Source of the DNA: Natroniella sulfidigena
Lineage (GTDB): Bacteria; Bacillota; Halanaerobiia; Halobacteroidales; Halobacteroidaceae
Assembly (NCBI RefSeq): GCF_023223645.1
Contig: NZ_JALKBY010000001.1
Coordinates: 62,001-126,000, forward strand
Reading direction: 5' to 3'
DNA: 64,000 nt
Part shown: positions 62,143-64,000 of the stretch, one piece after another
Numbering within the stretch: the stretch's first letter is position 1
How the letters are laid out: each line of letters starts with the position of its first letter
Translations under genes and position numbers: made by a program
The notes under the pieces: generated by a model
Database searches by the model: none
Told to the model about the DNA's origin: nothing
Seen by the model: the letters and a program-made list of their open reading frames with translations, nothing else

Positions 62143-62794
62143 CGATAAAATACAACCACGGTTGATTTTGGTTTTGACATTAATTACTATTGCATCTGCA
62201 ATTGTATTGACTTTTATTGATGATTTGACTGCTCCTTTAATTGCTGAGCAAGCTGAGAAGAGAGTGCAAGAGGCTGTTTTATCTGTTGTACCAGAGGCAG
62301 TAGATTTCGAAGAAGTTGAAAGTGAGAATTTTGAATTGTTTCAGGGTTTAGATGAGTCAGAAGAAGTTGTCGGAATAGCTGTTCAACATCAAACCCAAGG
62401 TTATACAGGGCCTATTGATGTAATGGTTGGATTAGATGTGGATACTAGGCAGGTAACTGCTGTAGAGGTCTTATCTCATACAGAGACACCAGGTCTAGGA
62501 GCTAGAATAGTGGAAGAGCAGTTTAGAGGTCAATTTGAAGGAAGAAAATCTATTGAGGAAGAAATCGAGATAATAGCTGGAGCAACGATTTCTAGTGAGG
62601 CTGTTGAGGAAATAGTAGATGATGTTATTAAAGGAGCACAAGATTTTGAAGACGAGATGCCAGGGTTAGAAACTATAATAGCTGATGAAGATGATCTTGG
62701 AGCAAGAGATTTTTCTGAGCAAGAAGTTGTTGACGCGGAGCAAGGGATTCAAAGTTTAGCTAAAATAGTAACAGATTATAGTGGAGGTGAGTAA
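62135..62794 (+). CDS. rnfG: Rnf complex subunit RnfG
   Basis: A 219-residue protein with one N-terminal membrane helix and an extracytoplasmic domain that carries covalent FMN; the attachment residue is Thr151 in AGATISSEAV. GYTGPIDVMVGLD and HTETPGLGARI are family text. The C-terminal tail is unusually acidic. It overlaps rnfD and sits directly before rnfE. Confidence 0.95.
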   Translation: MANDKIQPRLILVLTLITIASAIVLTFIDDLTAPLIAEQAEKRVQEAVLSVVPEAVDFEEVESENFELFQGLDESEEVVGIAVQHQTQGYTGPIDVMVGLDVDTRQVTAVEVLSHTETPGLGARIVEEQFRGQFEGRKSIEEEIEIIAGATISSEAVEEIVDDVIKGAQDFEDEMPGLETIIADEDDLGARDFSEQEVVDAEQGIQSLAKIVTDYSGGE

Positions 62795-62795
62795 T

Positions 62796-63461
62796 GTGGC
62801 TGAAAAAAATCGAGATTTTGTAAAGGGTCTGTGGGAAGAAAATCCTGTCTTTGTCATGTTATTGGGTATGTGTCCTGTATTAGCTGTTACTAGTACGGCA
62901 ACGAACGGTTTATTTATGGGACTTGCAACAAGTTTTGTTCTGTTTGGAGCAGGAATTGTAAACTCTTTATTGCAAAATATAATTCCTGATGAGGTTCGGA
63001 TTCCAAGTTTTATCGTTGTAATTGCTACTTTTGTAACGATAGTTGATTTAGTTTCAAGAGCCTATTTTCCTGGAATCGCTGAACAGTTAGCATTATTTAT
63101 TCCTTTGATTATTGTTAACTGTTTAATTTTGAACCGTTCAGAGGCTTTCGCTTCTAATGTAAATGTTCTACGAGCTATAATAGATGCTTTAGGTAGAGGA
63201 TTAGGTTTTACCTGGGCTTTGACATTTTTAGGTGGTATTAGAGAAATTCTTGGCTTTGGAACTTTATTTAGAGGAACTGAGAGTGTCATTCAAGTTTTAG
63301 GTGAGTGGTACCAACCAATGTTGATTGCTATCTTACCAGCAGGAGCGTTTATTACTTTAGGAATAGTTGTTGCTTTATTTAATGTGATTATGGATGAATC
63401 ATTCAGTATTAAAGATTTATTTGGCGGAACTGCTGCTGTTGAAAAAGAACAGACAGCTTAA
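62796..63461 (+). CDS. rnfE: Rnf complex subunit RnfE
   Basis: A 221-residue protein with six hydrophobic segments, homologous to NqrD. GLWEENPVFVMLLGMCPVLAVT and ILNRSEAFAS are signature text (core NPVFVMLLGMCP). The start is GTG 62796, eight bases after GGAGGTGA; the ATG at 62794 is out of frame. Confidence 0.95.
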   Translation: MAEKNRDFVKGLWEENPVFVMLLGMCPVLAVTSTATNGLFMGLATSFVLFGAGIVNSLLQNIIPDEVRIPSFIVVIATFVTIVDLVSRAYFPGIAEQLALFIPLIIVNCLILNRSEAFASNVNVLRAIIDALGRGLGFTWALTFLGGIREILGFGTLFRGTESVIQVLGEWYQPMLIAILPAGAFITLGIVVALFNVIMDESFSIKDLFGGTAAVEKEQTA

Positions 63462-63486
63462 TATTGAGAAATAAGGAGGGGAAGTT

Positions 63487-64000
63487 ATGCAAGAATTATT
63501 CTTATTATTTATGGCTGCATCTATAACAAACAACTTTGTTTTGATGCAATTTTTAGGGATTTGTCCTTTTTTAGGAGTTTCTAAAGAGGTTCCAACAGCT
63601 TTTAGTATGGGGTTAGCGACTACTTTTGTAATGGTTACATCAGCAGTGGTAACTTGGCTTGTTGAAACTGTTATTTTAGTCCCGCTAGGAATTGAATATT
63701 TACAATACATTGCTTTTATTTTGGTAATTTCTTCATTCGTACAACTAACTGAATTATTTGTTAAAAAAGTTAGTCCGCCTTTATATAAAGCATTAGGTAT
63801 CTTTTTACCATTAATTACAACTAACTGTGCTATTTTAGGATTGGCCCTTTTGATTTCAATGGAAGGTTATGGTTTTATTCAGAGTGCTGTCTTTGGTTTA
63901 GGAGCAGGAGTCGGTTTTACGATAGCAATTGTATTGATGGCTGGAATAAGAGAACGGTTAGAATTTGCTGATGTTCCTAAGCCTTTAAAAGGAGCACCAA
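63487..64000 (+). CDS. rnfA: Rnf complex subunit RnfA, partial at the window edge
   Basis: The gene starts at ATG 63487 after AAGGAGGGG and runs out of the window after about 171 codons; the full protein is usually about 190 residues. It is a six-helix membrane protein homologous to NqrE with opposite topology to RnfE. NNFVLMQFLGICPFLGVS and LPLITTNCAILG carry the conserved cysteines that bind the Fe-S centre between RnfA and RnfE (cores FLGICPFLGVS, TTNCAILG). rnfB is expected just outside. Confidence 0.95.
   Translation, partial: MQELFLLFMAASITNNFVLMQFLGICPFLGVSKEVPTAFSMGLATTFVMVTSAVVTWLVETVILVPLGIEYLQYIAFILVISSFVQLTELFVKKVSPPLYKALGIFLPLITTNCAILGLALLISMEGYGFIQSAVFGLGAGVGFTIAIVLMAGIRERLEFADVPKPLKGAP

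Overview
The window reads as chromosomal DNA of a low-GC, endospore-forming, anaerobic Firmicute. The proteins are strongly acidic (Glu/Asp-rich), there are spore-germination receptor genes (about 10.1-14.1 kb), an Rnf complex (59.9 kb to the right edge), a T-box in front of valS, and a complete amino-acid fermentation route. A halophilic Halanaerobiales/Halobacteroidaceae-type organism fits best. This is inferred from gene content and composition, not from an rRNA gene.

Layout. 1-2.7 kb: end of a TAXI-type TRAP transporter operon (binding protein tail, DUF1850, fused permease). 3.0-4.2 kb: an amidohydrolase on the minus strand. 4.4-9.7 kb: folate synthesis (pabA, pabB, pabC, folE, folP, folB, folK; folC lies apart at 57.7 kb). 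10.1-14.1 kb: a Ger receptor operon A-C-(small D-like)-B. 14.3-41.5 kb: an island for histidine, glutamine and glutamate fermentation. It holds mutL/glmL, a DapF-like epimerase, hutU, fchA, ftcD, hutI, a large BTAD/AAA/TPR regulator, a transporter, hutH, glmS, glmE, mal, an AtuA-like/DUF4387 pair, a sigma-54 activator, two fumarase-type (mesaconase?) subunits, a P-loop protein and glutaminase. 41.8-52.6 kb: rph, rdgB and a phosphodiesterase, three tRNAs (Arg-UCU, His-GUG, Arg-UCG), then tig, clpP, clpX, lonB, lon, engB. 52.7-56.0 kb: T-box and valS. 56.1-57.4 kb: two minus-strand genes. 57.7-59.6 kb: folC and a SPOR protein. 59.9 kb to the end: rnfC, D, G, E and the start of rnfA.

How the island works. 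Histidine goes to urocanate (HutH), imidazolonepropionate (HutU), formiminoglutamate (HutI), then glutamate plus formimino-THF (FtcD) and methenyl-THF (FchA). Glutamine is converted to glutamate by glutaminase. Glutamate is then rearranged by the B12 enzyme GlmES (maintained by MutL) to 3-methylaspartate, deaminated by Mal to mesaconate and probably hydrated to citramalate by the two-subunit hydratase. The folate genes supply the THF carrier.

The most striking non-coding signals are three near-identical promoters in front of hutU, the transporter and glmS. Each has two TTGAC boxes 11 bp apart and a -10 box exactly 9 bp further on, the layout used by SARP/BTAD activators, and a BTAD regulator is encoded in the same island. 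The intergenic spaces also carry two families of inverted arrays made of degenerate 7-bp or 6-bp units, and a palindromic element of about 290 bp present twice with nearly identical sequence.
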